From assembly GCA_003427395.1 (NCBI GenBank), contig BFEA01000232.1, positions 1,161,872 through 1,225,871 of the forward strand: a stretch of DNA of 64,000 bases, written 5' to 3'. The notes under the pieces are model-generated. The model searched no databases. It had not been told where the DNA came from and saw nothing but the letters and a program-made list of their open reading frames with translations. The translations under genes and the position numbers were made by a program. The stretch is from Chara braunii (lineage: Eukaryota > Streptophyta > Charophyceae > Charales > Characeae). Below, one piece after another: positions 43,861 to 56,147 of the stretch. How positions within the stretch are numbered: the first letter of the stretch is position 1; the number at the start of each line of letters is the position of its first letter.

Positions 43861-44625
43861 GTGAGGTGGTCCGGTGCCGCTGTCTATCCCTAAGTGTCAG
43901 TCTCGTTTTCCTAGAGTTATCTCGAGGTCCAAATCTTCATAAAACTCAGACTTTCATGAAACAGACTTGCAACAGATACACAATTTTGCAGAAAACACAG
44001 ATTTGCAAAATACACAGGTTGCCGAAAAACTCAGATTTTGCAGATTTTCATTTTTGTCGATTCTCCTAGAGGCGGGAGAGCCAAAAAACATAGACTTGCG
44101 TTTCCTACCCTAAACGACGCCAGAATGCCTCGTAACTCAGTGGGCCCTCTGTCTATACCCTATGGAAGACCCCCATAAAGTTTGACCGGATTCCGTCGCC
44201 GTTTGCCCCTAGTTACCTGTTTTGGGCATCACCCGAGGCTCCGGTGAACAGTTCGAGGAAGTTCATTTTCCGTTTTCGCAGGAAAATGGACTGAGATGGC
44301 CTGAAGGTTTTGCAGGCCATCTATCTATGCTTATGATATGGGGTCTGTGAAGTCTCAGGCCCCATACCCCTATTTTGGCAAAATTGGCTACCGGTGCCCC
44401 CGGGTCACGCTGACCTGTTAGTCCCTTCGGACCAACCTTTGCTCTGAGGAACCGGCCAACGGTTTCTCAGCAGCAGCAACAGCCAGGCGTTGGGCGAGGC
44501 ATCAGCAGCACAACAACAAACTCAATTTTACCAGCAGCAACTGTCTCCTACCTACCTCTCCCCTTACCTCGTTCGATTAGAGTACGGGGGGGCGAAATTC
44601 AATTAGAGCACAGGGGAAGAGAGAT
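43861..44625. other. Unique stretch of copy 3 between minisatellite and satellite
   Basis: No coding region recognised. It contains short repeats of cagatttgcaaaa/cacaga type (43930-44090) and a cagcagcaacagc stretch (44470-44545). It has no counterpart at this position in copies 1 and 2. Confidence 0.4.
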
Positions 44626-44629
44626 GTTA

Positions 44630-47600
44630 CAAACATAATGCTTTATCTAGCATATGTGACAGTTTGAGCATCCACGAGTAAGTCGGGACATCATTAAGTG
44701 AGGGGATTGCCATCACACAAGGAAACTTGACAAGGTTCATACATGTGATTAATGAAGTAACCAAAAAATTAGCCGAAACATCACCAAGTGAAAGATGATT
44801 GAAATACACAAGTGAGACTTGATTCAAGCACATACATGGAGCTATGGAAGCAAACAAGATTGAATCGAGACATCATCATGTGCAAGACGAGTGAAACATT
44901 CAAGTGATACATAGAGCTATGGAAGCAACCGAGAATGAGCCGGGACATTACCAAATGAAGATGAGTGAAAAACACAAGTGAGACTAAATCAAGTACATAC
45001 ATGGAGCCATGGAAGCAATCAAGATTGAACTGGAACATCATACAAGTGAGACTATACCAATCACATGCATGTGGCTATAGAAGCACTCAAGAATGAACCG
45101 GAACATCATCAAGTAGAAGATGGGTGAAGTACATGAGCGAGATTAGGCCAAACACATGCATGTGGTCATGAGAGCAATCAAGAATGAGTCGGAACATCAC
45201 TAAGTAGAAGATGAGTGAAATACATGAGTGAGATTAGGCCAAACACATACATGGAGCTATGGAAGCAACCAAGAATGAGCCGGGACATTACCAAATGAAG
45301 ATGAGTGAAAAACACAATTGAGACTAGATCAAGTACATACATGGAGCCATGGAAACAATCAAGATTGAACTGGAACATCATACAAGTGAGACTATACCAA
45401 TCACATGCATGCGGCTATGAAAGCACTTAAGAATGAACCAGAAGATCACTAAGCAGAAAATTAGTGAAATACATGAGTGAGATTAGATCAAACACCTACA
45501 TGTGGCTATGAGGCACCCAAGAATGAACCGGAACATCATAAAGTAGAAAATGGGTGAAGTACATGAGTGAGACTAGACAAAACACAGACATGTGGCTATG
45601 AGAGCAATCAAGAATGGGTCGGAACATCACCAAGTAGAAGATGAGTGAAATACATGAGTGAGACTAAACCAAACGCATACATGGAGCTATGGAAGCAAAC
45701 AAGATTGAACCGGAATATCGTCAAGTGAAAGATGAGTGAGATACACGAGTGAGACTAGACCAATCACATGCATGTGACTATGAGAGCAATGAAGAATAAG
45801 TCGGGACATCACAAAGTAGAAGATGAGTGAAATACATTAGTAATACTGGACCAACACATACATAGAGCTATGAAAGCAAATAAGATAGAACTGGAACATC
45901 ATCAAGTGAAAGATGAGTGAGATACACAAGTGAGACTAGACCAATCACCTGAATGTGACTTTGAAACCACTCAAGAATGAACTGGAACATCATGAAGTAG
46001 AAGATGGATGACACACATGAGTGAAACTTACTCAAACACATGCATGAAGTCATGGAAGCAAACAAAAATGAATCGGAACATCACCGTGTAAGAGATGGAT
46101 GATACACATAAGTGAGACTAGTTCAAACATGTACATGAAACCATGAAAGCAAACAAGATTGAATCGGAACATCATCATGTGAGAGATGGATGATACACAT
46201 GAGTGAGATTAACTCAAACATATGCATGGAGTCATAGAAGCAAACAAGATTGAATCGGGACATCATCATGTGAGACATGGGTGATACATATGAGTGAGAC
46301 TAGCTCAAACATGTGCATTAAGTGATGGAAGCTAACAAGATTGAATCGGAACATCATCATGTGAGAGATGGATAATACACGTGAGTGAGACTAGCTCAAA
46401 CATGTGCATGAAGCCATGAAAGCAAATAAGATTGAATCGAAACATTATCATGTGAGAGATGGGTGATACACATAAGTGAGACTAACTCAAACATGTCCAT
46501 GAAGCCATGAAAGCAAACAAAATTGAATCGGGACATCATTATGTGAGAGATGAGTTATACACATGCGTGAGACTTTCTCAAACACATCCATAGAGCTCAA
46601 GGAAGCAAACAAAATTGAATCGGAACATCATCATGTAAAAGATGGACGATACACATGAGTGCAACTTGCCCGAACACATGCATGATGCCATGGAAGCAAA
46701 CAAGATTGAATCGGAACATCATCATGTAAAAGTTTATTTATACACATGAGTGAGACTTGCTCAAACACATGCATGGAGCTCATGGAAGCAAACAAGATTG
46801 AATCGGAACATCATCATGTGAGAGATCAACTATACACATTAGTGAGACTTGCTCAAACATACGCATGAAGCTCAAGGTAGCAAACAAGATTGAATCAGAA
46901 CATCATCATGTACGAGATGGACGATACACATGAGTGAAACTTGCTCAAACACATACATGAACCCATGGAAGCAAACAAGATTGAATCGGAACATCATCAT
47001 ATGAGAGATGAGTGATATACATGAGTGAGACTAGTATAAACATGTGCATGGAGCCATGGAAGCAAACAGGATTGAATCGGAACATCATCATGTGAGAGAT
47101 CGGTGATACACATGAGTGACACAAGCTCAAACATGTGCATGAAGCCATGAAAGCAAACAATATTGAATCGGAACATCATCATGTGAGAGACGAGCTATAC
47201 ACATGAGTGGGACTCGCTCAGACACATGCATGGAGCTCAAGGAAGCAAACAAAATTGAATCGGAACATCATCACGTGAGAGTTGAGTTATACACATGAGT
47301 GAGACTTGCTCAAACACATGCATGAAGCTCATGGAAGCAAACAAGATTGAATCAGAACATCATCATGTGAGAGATGAGTTATACAAATTAGTGAGACTTG
47401 CTCAAACACATACATGGAGTTCATGGAAGCAAACAAGATTGAATCGGAACATCACCATGTGAGAGATGAGCTATACACATGAGTGAGACTTGCTCAAACA
47501 CACACATTAGCTCAAGGTAGCAAACAAGATTGAATCGGAACATCATCATGTGGACGATGGACGACACACATTAGTGAAACTAGCTCAAACGCATACATGA

Positions 47601-48075
47601 AGCCATGAAAGCAAACGAGATTGAATCGGAACATCATCATGTGAGAGATGGGTGATACACATGAGTGAGACTAACTCAAACATGTGCATGGAGTCATGAA
47701 AGCATACAAGATTGAATCGGAACGTCATCATGTGAGAGATGGGTGATACACATGAGTGAGATGAACTTAAACATGTACATAAAGCCATGGAAGCAAACAA
47801 GATTGAATCGGAACATCATAATGTGAGATATGAGCTATACACATGGGTGAGACTTGCTCAAACACATGCATGAAGTTCAAGGAAGCAAACAAGATTGAAT
47901 TTGAACATCATCATGTGAGAGATGAGCTATACACATAAGTGAGACTTGCTCAAACACATGCATGGAGCTCATGGAAGCAAACAAGATTAAATCGGAACAT
48001 CATCATGTACGAGATGAGATATGCACATGAGTGATACTTGGAGCTCATGGAAGCAAATAAGATTGAATCGCAATA
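44630..48075 (-). repeat. ~91-bp satellite array, subtype III, copy 3
   Basis: About 38 units of roughly 90-92 bp with gaatcggaacatcatcatgt, gagagatgagctatacac, gtgagacttgctcaaacac and atggaagcaaacaagat. Reverse-complemented, the landmarks (tgcttccat, catgtg, agtctca, gatgt) fall at the same spacing as in subtypes I and II, so it is a third divergent form. The left third (44.6-46.0 kb) has an aagtagaagatgagtg/gactagaccaa variant; the rest is more uniform. Confidence 0.9.
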
Positions 48076-48339
48076 TCATCGAGTGAGAGAAGCAGACATC
48101 ACATAACAAAAAGAGATCATCAACACTAGAATGGGCAAAAATCTAAGTTGCGATTTATTCCCAAGTGAAGAGAAAGGCAAGGAAAGGAGGAAGAGTGAGT
48201 GAAACTCACTCTCAAGTATGAAAACATAAAGTGGGAAGTGACAAGTTACAATGGAGTGAAGAAATTGACAATAAGGGGTTTATTTCTGACGAAGGAGTTA
48301 CTACCTACTTTCCCAATGCTTAGGGTGTCAACTATAGAG

Positions 48340-48566
48340 AGGGAAGGAGGAGGAGAAAGATGAGAAGGGGAGGGATAAGATTTGGGGGAGATGATAGAGA
48401 AGAGGAGGAACAGGAAGAGGAAGAAGAAGGGAGAGACGAGAAAAAAGAAGAGGAAGATGAAGAAGAAGAGGAAGAAGAGGAAAAGAAGGAAGAAGAGGAA
48501 AGAAGAAGGAGGAAAAAAAAANNNNNNNNNNNNNNNNNNNNNNNNNNNNNNNNNNNNNNNNNNNNN

Positions 48567-48610
<44 letters not shown>
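48340..48610 (-). repeat. GAA/poly-A tract with a 45-N gap, copy 3
   Basis: Purine-only gaagagg-type sequence, an assembly gap at 48522-48566, then a pure A run of 44 bases. It is equivalent to the TTC tracts of copies 1 and 2. The gap is likely due to the homopolymer. Confidence 0.9.
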
Positions 48611-48611
<1 letters not shown>

Positions 48612-50260
48612 CAGCACAAGAAAAAGGTGGTGAAGAAAGGAAACACCCCCTCCTTTTTCGCACTCACCTCCACTAGTATCTTGATGTTGAGGTGTCACTC
48701 TTGATGAAACTCTCCTACTCTTTGTACTTATGTTGCCCAGATATGGCTTTCTTCTTCCTCAAGCCCTCTCCTTTTTTTTTCCTCGGCCTCTCCCAGGTTA
48801 TGGCAAACCACTATCACTAAGGTTATGGAGTCCTCCCCTCTAGGGGGGCTAAGGAGACTCCCACAAGTCTCTCTCTTTCTCTCCCGACCTGGGGGCTATG
48901 GCGGATCACCTCCTTGGGTCAGCACCACCTCCACCAGCCTCAGTAGTCACTCTCACTAGCCTATAGCCTCCCCCAAGCCTTTAAACTGGCAACGGTTCCC
49001 CTCCTCTCACTCCAAGTGACTGAAGTGCTCACATTAGTTCACTTGGGCAGCATAAACTCTCCTCATGCAAATGTGAGTGTGGCGGGCTGATCCCTCAGCT
49101 TATGTAGGCTGAAACCAGTACTCCGGCCATACCATGGCCCTCCCCATGTGCCTCAAGGTGAATTGAGGTACCCCCACGCCCGATTCTCACGAAAGGAGAC
49201 TCTGTGAGAGTATTTGGACCTTTTTTGGCTAGGTTCATGCAATCCGAGTGGTTGGTACCAACTCAGCGTACCTCTAGAGCCTCCTCATGCCTCCATTTCA
49301 TTTTCAGAAGTTGCCCCCTTGAGTCCAATTATCCAAGCCCCTGGGGTGTTTTTTCTCGATATTTTCTGATTCTACCTCCTTTTGAGTAGGCCGAGGTATT
49401 TCTTTGTACCTCGGTGTTATCTCAGCCTTGGATCTGGCTGAGATCCATGACCAGCAATATTCAGAGTTACCCCCAAGTAGTCCTTGCTTCAAATTTGAGC
49501 CTCAAAGCTCACTTTTTCAATTTTTGGTGGATCGGGCACTCTTCTTGGGCCAAATGCACAGTTTCGTCATTTTCTCTCCTTTGTTTTTTTCCATTTTTGG
49601 TTGCCGACTCATTCCGGAGTTGGTCGTTTGAGCTGGCCACTCTAGTAACAGTTATATCTTCTCCTCCATTGATATGAATCTCATATTTATGACCCAAAAG
49701 AAAATTGCTTCATCCTTTTTTACTTTTCTCTCATTTTCACCCCTTTTAATTCAGATATTGTTGAGATACGTTTTTGCTCTCTAGCACCTTCTCTCTTGGC
49801 CCATTCAGTTTGTGCACCAATAACGGTTAATATTTTTCACCGTCAAGATTTTGATCTTGACGGTGCCACTTGTTTTGCACGTTCATCTTTTCTGTTGGCT
49901 CACGATTCCCTTGGGGCGACTCAAGTCCCCACCATTTTTCCCAAGCTAGTTTCATTTTCTAGTCCCGGTGGCAGACCCGCCGGCACATGTCCCAATTTGG
50001 GCCCATCTAGTCCCCGACGTTGTTTCTGGTGACGCCTCATTTTTATTTGGGACTTCCCTGTTCTCGACAGTCCCAATTTTTACCTCTCATGTGCCTCAAG
50101 TGCCTTGATTATTTTCGGTTACGAGATCCACCATCTCGCAGCCGCCATTTACCGTCTCTATTTACCTCAACCCCGAAACATTTTTTCCTAGTGTCTTGGC
50201 AAGGTTTATTTTCTCTTTGCCAAGGCACCCCATGCAGTCTGTTATTTCTCAGACTGTTGT
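48611..50260 (-). repeat. Spacer and stem-loop-dense segment, copy 3
   Basis: Reverse complement of copy 1 8540-10690, more diverged. Hairpins retained: 49391-49414 (CCGAGGTA/TACCTCGG), 49429-49444 region (atctcagcc/ggctgagat), the gtcaaga/tcttgac hairpin near 49842-49863, a gagat/atctc hairpin at about 50122-50140, and 50234-50257 (CAGTCTG/CAGACTG, 8-nt loop TTATTTCT). Two of these differ from copy 1 by matched changes on both arms. No coding region is seen. Confidence 0.6.
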
Positions 50261-51975
50261 AGCGCCCCTTTTCCTGATCTCACAGCTCCACAACTTGCCC
50301 CAAACTGATACAAAATGGAGCGGTCAATTTCCAAGTGCATCCGGGCTTAATGTTCGTTCTGGATGTACCCAAAACATATGTTTTCCTTCCCCCATCCAAT
50401 CCATTGTATATTGGTTGCATGAGGCCTTGATTTTCCTTAATTTTCTCTGCAAAATTTAAAGAAAATCAAGATACTTTGTAACCGTTACATCCCAGGATGC
50501 ATCTGGTCACAAATGTATCTCCCCAAATGACCGTGTTTGACCGTTAGTGTCATTTTTTCTTTTCTTTTCTTTTCCTTTTCTTTTTCCCTCCAAATCTGAA
50601 CAGTAGGGATTTGCCAGACCCTACTTATGCTAGACCCTACTGACGGCCAACTCACTCACTCCCTCTCATTTCTCTTGTCTTATTCTCCCTCTTTTTTCTC
50701 TCCTTTTTTTTTTTCTTTCTTTTTTATAGCATTTCGTGTTAACTAGCCATTGAGATTGTTTTTAGGCCCTACCTCTTGGTTTTCGCCTGCCCAATGTGCA
50801 GTCCGTTATTTCTCGGACGGCAACTGTGGCTCCCTCACGCTCATGGGAGTCTCATTTTGCCTCCGTTTTCTCCAAACTGTGGCTTCTCCTACTCCGATTT
50901 TCTCCCGGAGGCCTATTTTTCACATGGAGCCTCTCTAGGCTCTATTTTCTTCAAGGTGGCTAATCCGAGATATTTCGGATTGTTGCCATGCCTCTTCCCT
51001 TATATTTCTTTACTTCCCTTTTTCCTTTTGGTCTTCCGGTTAGCCACTAGTGCTTGCACTAGTGGTGCTAATATTTTTTATCGTTAAGATCTTGATCTTG
51101 ACGGCGCACTTGCTTTGAATATTTTTTTCTCATGGCCCTTCACAACTCTTCTCCTTGGGACATTACTAGTCCCCGACACTTGTCTTGCACCAGTCCCTGA
51201 TACTTGTCCGCCTGGTTGTCCCGCCGACACTTGTTCCGCCGGTGGTCCCACCTGCACTTGTTCTGTTGGTGGTCTCGCTGGTACTTATCCCAAAACACCA
51301 TTATTTTTACTTAGCCCCCTACGGTCCCCGGCACCTTTCCTTATGGTGTCCCAATTTTTCTTGTTGTTTTCCCACCTCATGGTGGCCCCATTTTCTTGTC
51401 TTTTTCCGTGTCCCACGCGCGCCGATCTCTTCGGCCGCGGGACCTCCAATCCCGCGGTTCTCGTTAGTTGTCGAGGGCGGCCCGCATGCTAGGGCCCTTA
51501 TTTTCTAGTATCTTGCGGTCGTCAAGGTTCTCCTTCTTATGGCCTCCGCATCCCCTTACTCGGCTCACAGCCCTTTGACCCTTGTAATGTCGAATTCAGG
51601 TTGTTTTCCCGGTCACGTGCGACGTTCTAATGTGCCCATGTCTCCTCACTTGTTCTCTTGATGTCGTTGGTCCCCTTCATCCTGTGGCGCTCAACCTAGG
51701 GTATTATTTTTCTGGCGGTCCTCTTTTTGGGAAGGAGGGCCGCCTTTACGAGTCTCTCGCGGTCTTTTGCCGCTTGTCATCCTATTAATTGATCCCTAGT
51801 CCAATGGTTCCGACGGTCTAGGGTATCTTCTTGGGTCTTAGACGTCGGTGCTCTTGCCTTAGTCCTTCACTATTTTCCTCTCTCTTGCCTCCAGATTTAT
51901 ATGTAATGCACATTTTCGTCGTATACCATCTCTCAAGGGTTGGGACTTGATTCGAAATCCACAGGTATCGGCACA
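50261..51975 (-). other. Outer extension of LTR-like unit, copy 3
   Basis: It continues past the point where copy 1 is truncated. Part of it repeats the hairpin segment: gtccg/cggac around TTATTTCT at 50801-50818, and aagatcttgatctt near 51087-51100 followed by the same gacggcgcacttg motif. A strong new hairpin lies at 51435-51457 (CCGCGGGA/TCCCGCGG). The final 150 bp lead to gtatcggcaca. No coding region is recognised; open frames here are Pro/Ser-rich and not conserved. Confidence 0.45.
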
Positions 51976-52008
51976 TTCCCCCCACTTATTCGTGATGTCC
52001 TCATCGCG
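51976..52008 (-). promoter_or_regulatory. Candidate polypurine tract and adjoining hairpin
   Basis: On the minus strand AAGTGGGGGGAA lies directly before TGTGCC, the proposed LTR start. It is preceded by a hairpin (51991-52008, arms CGTGATG/CATCGCG with one G-T pair). A polypurine tract next to the 3' LTR primes plus-strand DNA synthesis in LTR retroelements. A second copy of hairpin plus purine tract is at 53528-53561. Confidence 0.4.
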
Positions 52009-55000
52009 CACCAAACAGGGACGAGGCGGGTTGGAGGAGGGTAGACAAGGGCGGGCAATGAGGTAAGATAAGTGGTTAGCTTGCCACGGTCCTTCTAAGC
52101 CTTTCCTTATTAGATAAGTGGTTAGCTTGCCACGGTCATTTTTATTATTTCCTTATTTCCTTCGCAATATCCTGCTTTTTTATCCATACAATCCATGTTT
52201 TTTTCTTAAGTTCGGTCATCCCAATGCATCATGTGATTGGCTTTGCGGCCCGTGCAATCTGTGTTACTCTTCCCAAGCTTGGCCATCCCAATACACCATG
52301 TAATCGACTTTTTGGCCCATGCAATTCGTGTTCCTTTCTCGATATTACTACCCTCAATGCATCTCCGTGCAGTCCGTGTTTCTTTCCTAAGCTTAGCCAT
52401 CCCAATGCATCATGCAATCTGGTCTTCGGACCATGCAATCCGTGTTTCTTTCCCAAGCTCAGTCATCCCAATGCATCATGCAATCTGCTCTTCAAACCGT
52501 GCAGTCCGTGTTTCTCTCCCAAGCTTAGCCATCCCAATGCATCATCCAATCTGCTCTTCGGACCATGCACGACATGCAATACATGTTTTTTTCTCAAGAT
52601 TAGTCATCCCAAATGCATCGTTCAATCTGCTCTTCAGACCATGCAATCCGTGTGCTTGGGCACTTTTTCCCATGTCCCTGCATAGTCAAAAGCCTTCTGA
52701 CCTTTCTCCGACCCCCTTTTCCCTGGCCTCATGCCTGCTCGGGGTCAATTGTTTTTCAAGTCTGACTCGTTTCCCTCTTTGGTGTCATTCCTAGCTTGCC
52801 CATTCCTTTCGCCTTTTGATGACCCTTCCTATTTTCGGTGTCATTTAGCGTCCTTCCCTCACGGGCTTTTCATGGCCAGTTTACTAGGCCTTTCGACTCA
52901 TTCGCAAGTTATTTCTTGCAATCTGTCGGTCTGCTCTGCTAACTTTCGCAATCCCTTCTTAGACAATTTCTTCTATGGGTCATTTGGTCATTGAGTCAAA
53001 ACTATTCTCAGGCTTGTATTCCGGCAATTTCACATGCAATTTCCCAAGATAATTTTGTCATGCTAAAAGCACATTTTCATGTGATCTTTCTGGACATCTT
53101 TGTTCAACTTTTTCTCAAGCCCAAGCTCAAACAGTTCTACATACAACTTTTCTGGCCATCTTTGCCAGACATTTCTCAAGCCCAAGCTCAACAATTTTTC
53201 TGGACATCTTGTCAGGTTTTTCTCAAGCCCAAGCTTAAACAATTCCGCATACAATTTTTCTGGACATCTTCTCAGACCTTTCTCAAACCCAAGCTCAAAC
53301 AATTTTGCATACAAAATTTTTCTGGCCATCTTTGTCAGACCTTTCTCAAGCTCACGCTTAGCCATTCTTCTGGACATCTTGCCAAACTTTTCTAAAGTCC
53401 GAGCTCAAACAATTCTACATACAATTCTTCAGGACATTTTGCCAGACTTTTTTTCAGATTCATGGTAATCTTATCCTTTTGACTGCTGTTATTTTCGCAC
53501 ATTTTTTTCATCAGGTAGATGGCAAACTTTCCCCCTACTCAAACGTGATGTCTCCATCACGCAACTAGTTCTCACTTGGAGGTACGCATACCTTGCATGC
53601 CAACTAAGGGATGGATGCCGACCCATCAACCCCTAGAAGGAAGGATGATCAGTCCTCCACCTGCTGATAACTCACCTCATCCTCCAGCTTAGTCTCATGG
53701 CCACTTCTTTGGAGACAGACGTCATCATTGAGGTACCACCTCGCATCGGACAGGTAGGTCCAGTCCATGCCTCCCAGGACCCCATGTTACCATAAGTGGC
53801 TCCCTCGGGAATCGCTCCTCCCGAGTGGTAATATTTCTGGATGTTGCCTCTTCCTTTTAAAAGAGTTGGAACTCTCTCTTAGTTTGCGAGTGCAGTTACG
53901 AACACATCGTGGTTAGTCCCGGAACGATTTTAATGATCCGGCAGGGCGGTGTCAATGCCCTGTGGTGGTGGCGGACTCCACCCGGTACCTCGTCTGACCT
54001 CCCCAGTGGACAGTGTCGCTTGACTTAGCGCGAGCAACCTTGGTCCGTCCCAAACTACCGGGCCGCCCCTCAACGGCGTGGCGTGTGGTTGGAGAGGGTC
54101 AAAAAAGACTTCGAAGAGCAACTCTTGGTCCCTTTCGGGAAACCTGGATGTTTAGGAACTCAACGTGAGGCGCGATTCGAAACTCCTTGCTATAGTTCGT
54201 TGTCGGAGTTGGTTCCGGATGTTGAGTATCATTCACAATACCTTGATCCTTTAACCTTATTCTGCTTATGAGGAAGAGGTCGCGCTTTTGGGGTCACGAC
54301 GTTGGTGTCGATCTTCCCCCTCCCATTAAGGCCTGAGACTGGAAAGAAAAAATTGATCTATTCAATACGTGGTCCTTATAACTCACGGGTGCCTAGGGTC
54401 CCTTGTTTATGCAATGCAATTTCAAATTCTCAGGCAAACGTTCAATCAAGTGCTCTTTCCAAATTTTTCTCAAGGTTGATTCTCATGATCGATCCGACGG
54501 CCTCTTTTCAATTGGGGGCATTTCTCATGACCGTCCATCGGTCCTTCTCATTTATCAATCTCAATCTTTTTTCCATGACCGTCCTGATGACCTTTCCAAT
54601 TCATACCTTTCTCACTTCCTCTCCCAAGGTTGTTTCTCATTACCATCCCCATGACCTTTTCAATTTTCCTTTTACCTCCTTCAATCCCTTTCTCCAAGGT
54701 CGACTCTAGTGACCGACCCGGCGACCATTTCAAATCTTCATCCATGTATTTTAAATCCTTCTGAAGGTCAATTCTTGTGACCAACCCGACGACCATTTCA
54801 AATCTTCATCAATCGATTTTGAATCATTCTCAAAGTCAATTATTGTGATCGACTCGACGACCATTTCAATTCTCATAACTCAATCTCATTCAGCCTTTAT
54901 CAAACAATCATGCAAGGGGATCCCAGTGTCAATTCTCTGTTCATCTTAGGGTTCCTCCCCGAAATGGTAGGAAACCCTAAGGCCAATTCTCTTGGTGACC

Positions 55001-56147
55001 CTTATCAGGGGCCACCCTTTTCCATTTCAAGTCAAGCAACATTGTCAGGGTCATTTTTTTCCATTACATTCGAACAACCTTGTCAAGGTCATTCTTTTCC
55101 ATTTCAACCGAACAACCTTGTCATGGTCATTCTTTTCCATTTCAATGTTAGCTCCCGAGGGGGTGGGTCTCGAGGACACGGATCCCATCTTTTACTAGTT
55201 GGAGGTTAGAAGGTGACCGTTTTATACAGTTTTCTGCGTGCGATAACTTTTATCATTTCTCATTACAACTTGTTGTTACAATGAACTCATGCATACACCC
55301 GGCTTAGCGTCCAACGCTAAGGAAGAGACTCTCATCCTCAGACAGCGCTAGCCTACCCGATTGTTGAACCATAGATCAAAATGTGGGGCCCTTTCTTCAT
55401 TTTCACTCTCGCTCACTCTCACACTTTTTTTTCCTGCGACACGACTTTGACTTGGTCGGATTAGGCTCCTAGGGGAGGGATATCTTCGCTCCTCTTTACT
55501 TATAGGTTCCCTAACCACTACTGTACCTGACTAGACACTCAATGTATTGTCTTGTTGAAAAAGTTAAATCCATTGTCATTTCCCAAAATACAGTCTTTGT
55601 CTTTCCCAAGGTCGATAAAACAACCATCCCAACTGGTTTCATACCAATGTCCATTGCGAATCCTTCCCTAGTAGAAGTTTTCAAGGTAGCTCAATCAAAA
55701 GGTAGTCCATAATTATCCACCACTCGCCTTGCTAAAGTCTTGGCTAATCTATGTTTTATTCAGCTACCTTATTCACACTTGCCAAGTACTGTAATCTCAA
55801 TTGCTAAATGACCTTTGTCATACGTCAATCATTCCTAGTCCCTTTTGCGGCCAATTGGCCTTCGCCGCTCAGTTTCTTGTCCGACATCTCTTCTTGTCGG
55901 TCCCTCGACTCCCAGGCCAAAGGCCCCGATTTCTTCTATTTTTCTCACAATTTCTTGAAGTTTTTTCCTCACTGTAGAAATCCAGGGGTGTGACTGCCTC
56001 CCCGTCCCTCATCATTTTCTTGACCTTGATGATCCAATCATGTCTTACAATGTTGATCCATTGTTCGAACCAATGACTACATGTTGGTCCAAACTCTTCC
56101 TCCCACTTGGAGGGTCCTTTCTTTGAGTCATTTGGCGCTGGTCGCCC
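52009..56147 (-). repeat. Long untranslated segment with four tandem-repeat families
   Basis: No gene is seen. Repeats: ~62-bp units at 52200-52660 (cccaagctcagtcatcccaa, tgcatcatgcaatctgctc). ~60-bp units at 53080-53460 (tttctggacatctt, ctcaagcccaagctcaaaca). ~50-75-bp units at 54430-54890 (ggtcaattcttgtgacc, cgacgaccatttcaaatc). ~38-bp units at 55020-55150 (aacaaccttgtcaaggtcat, cttttccatttca). This lies between the pol genes and the LTR of the minus-strand element, so it would be its 3' untranslated region. Confidence 0.5.
53528..53561 (-). repeat. Second purine tract plus hairpin
   Basis: tttccccctactcaaa is followed by CGTGATG/CATCACG (53544-53561, perfect 7-bp arms, 4-nt loop). It matches 51976-52008 in order and sequence. 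On the minus strand the bases after the tract (ttgccatctacctg) resemble those after the first (tgccgatacctg). Confidence 0.55.

Larger units (their letters stand above)
41567..51975 (-). mobile_element. Candidate ~10.4-kb LTR, copy 3 (minus-strand element)
   Basis: The left end is TGTAGGG, shared (as CCCTACA) by copies 1 and 2. The right end GGCACA at 51970-51975 is followed at once by ttccccccactt, which on the minus strand is a purine-rich tract ending at TGTGCC. TGT...ACA ends plus an adjacent purine tract are the signature of a 3' LTR, here of an element read on the minus strand, in agreement with the minus-strand gypsy pol at 57.2-60.8 kb. Modules run, in plus coordinates: terminal segment, GA tract, minisatellite, unique part, ~91-bp array, GAA tract, hairpin segment and a 1.7-kb extension. 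An LTR of this size would be exceptional, and the partner LTR is not in the window. Confidence 0.45.

Noticed and set aside
51185-52300. Pro/Ser/Phe-rich ORFs at 50.8-54.8 kb
   Set aside because: They lie in pyrimidine-rich tandem repeats of the untranslated segment and have no consistent frame or motif.
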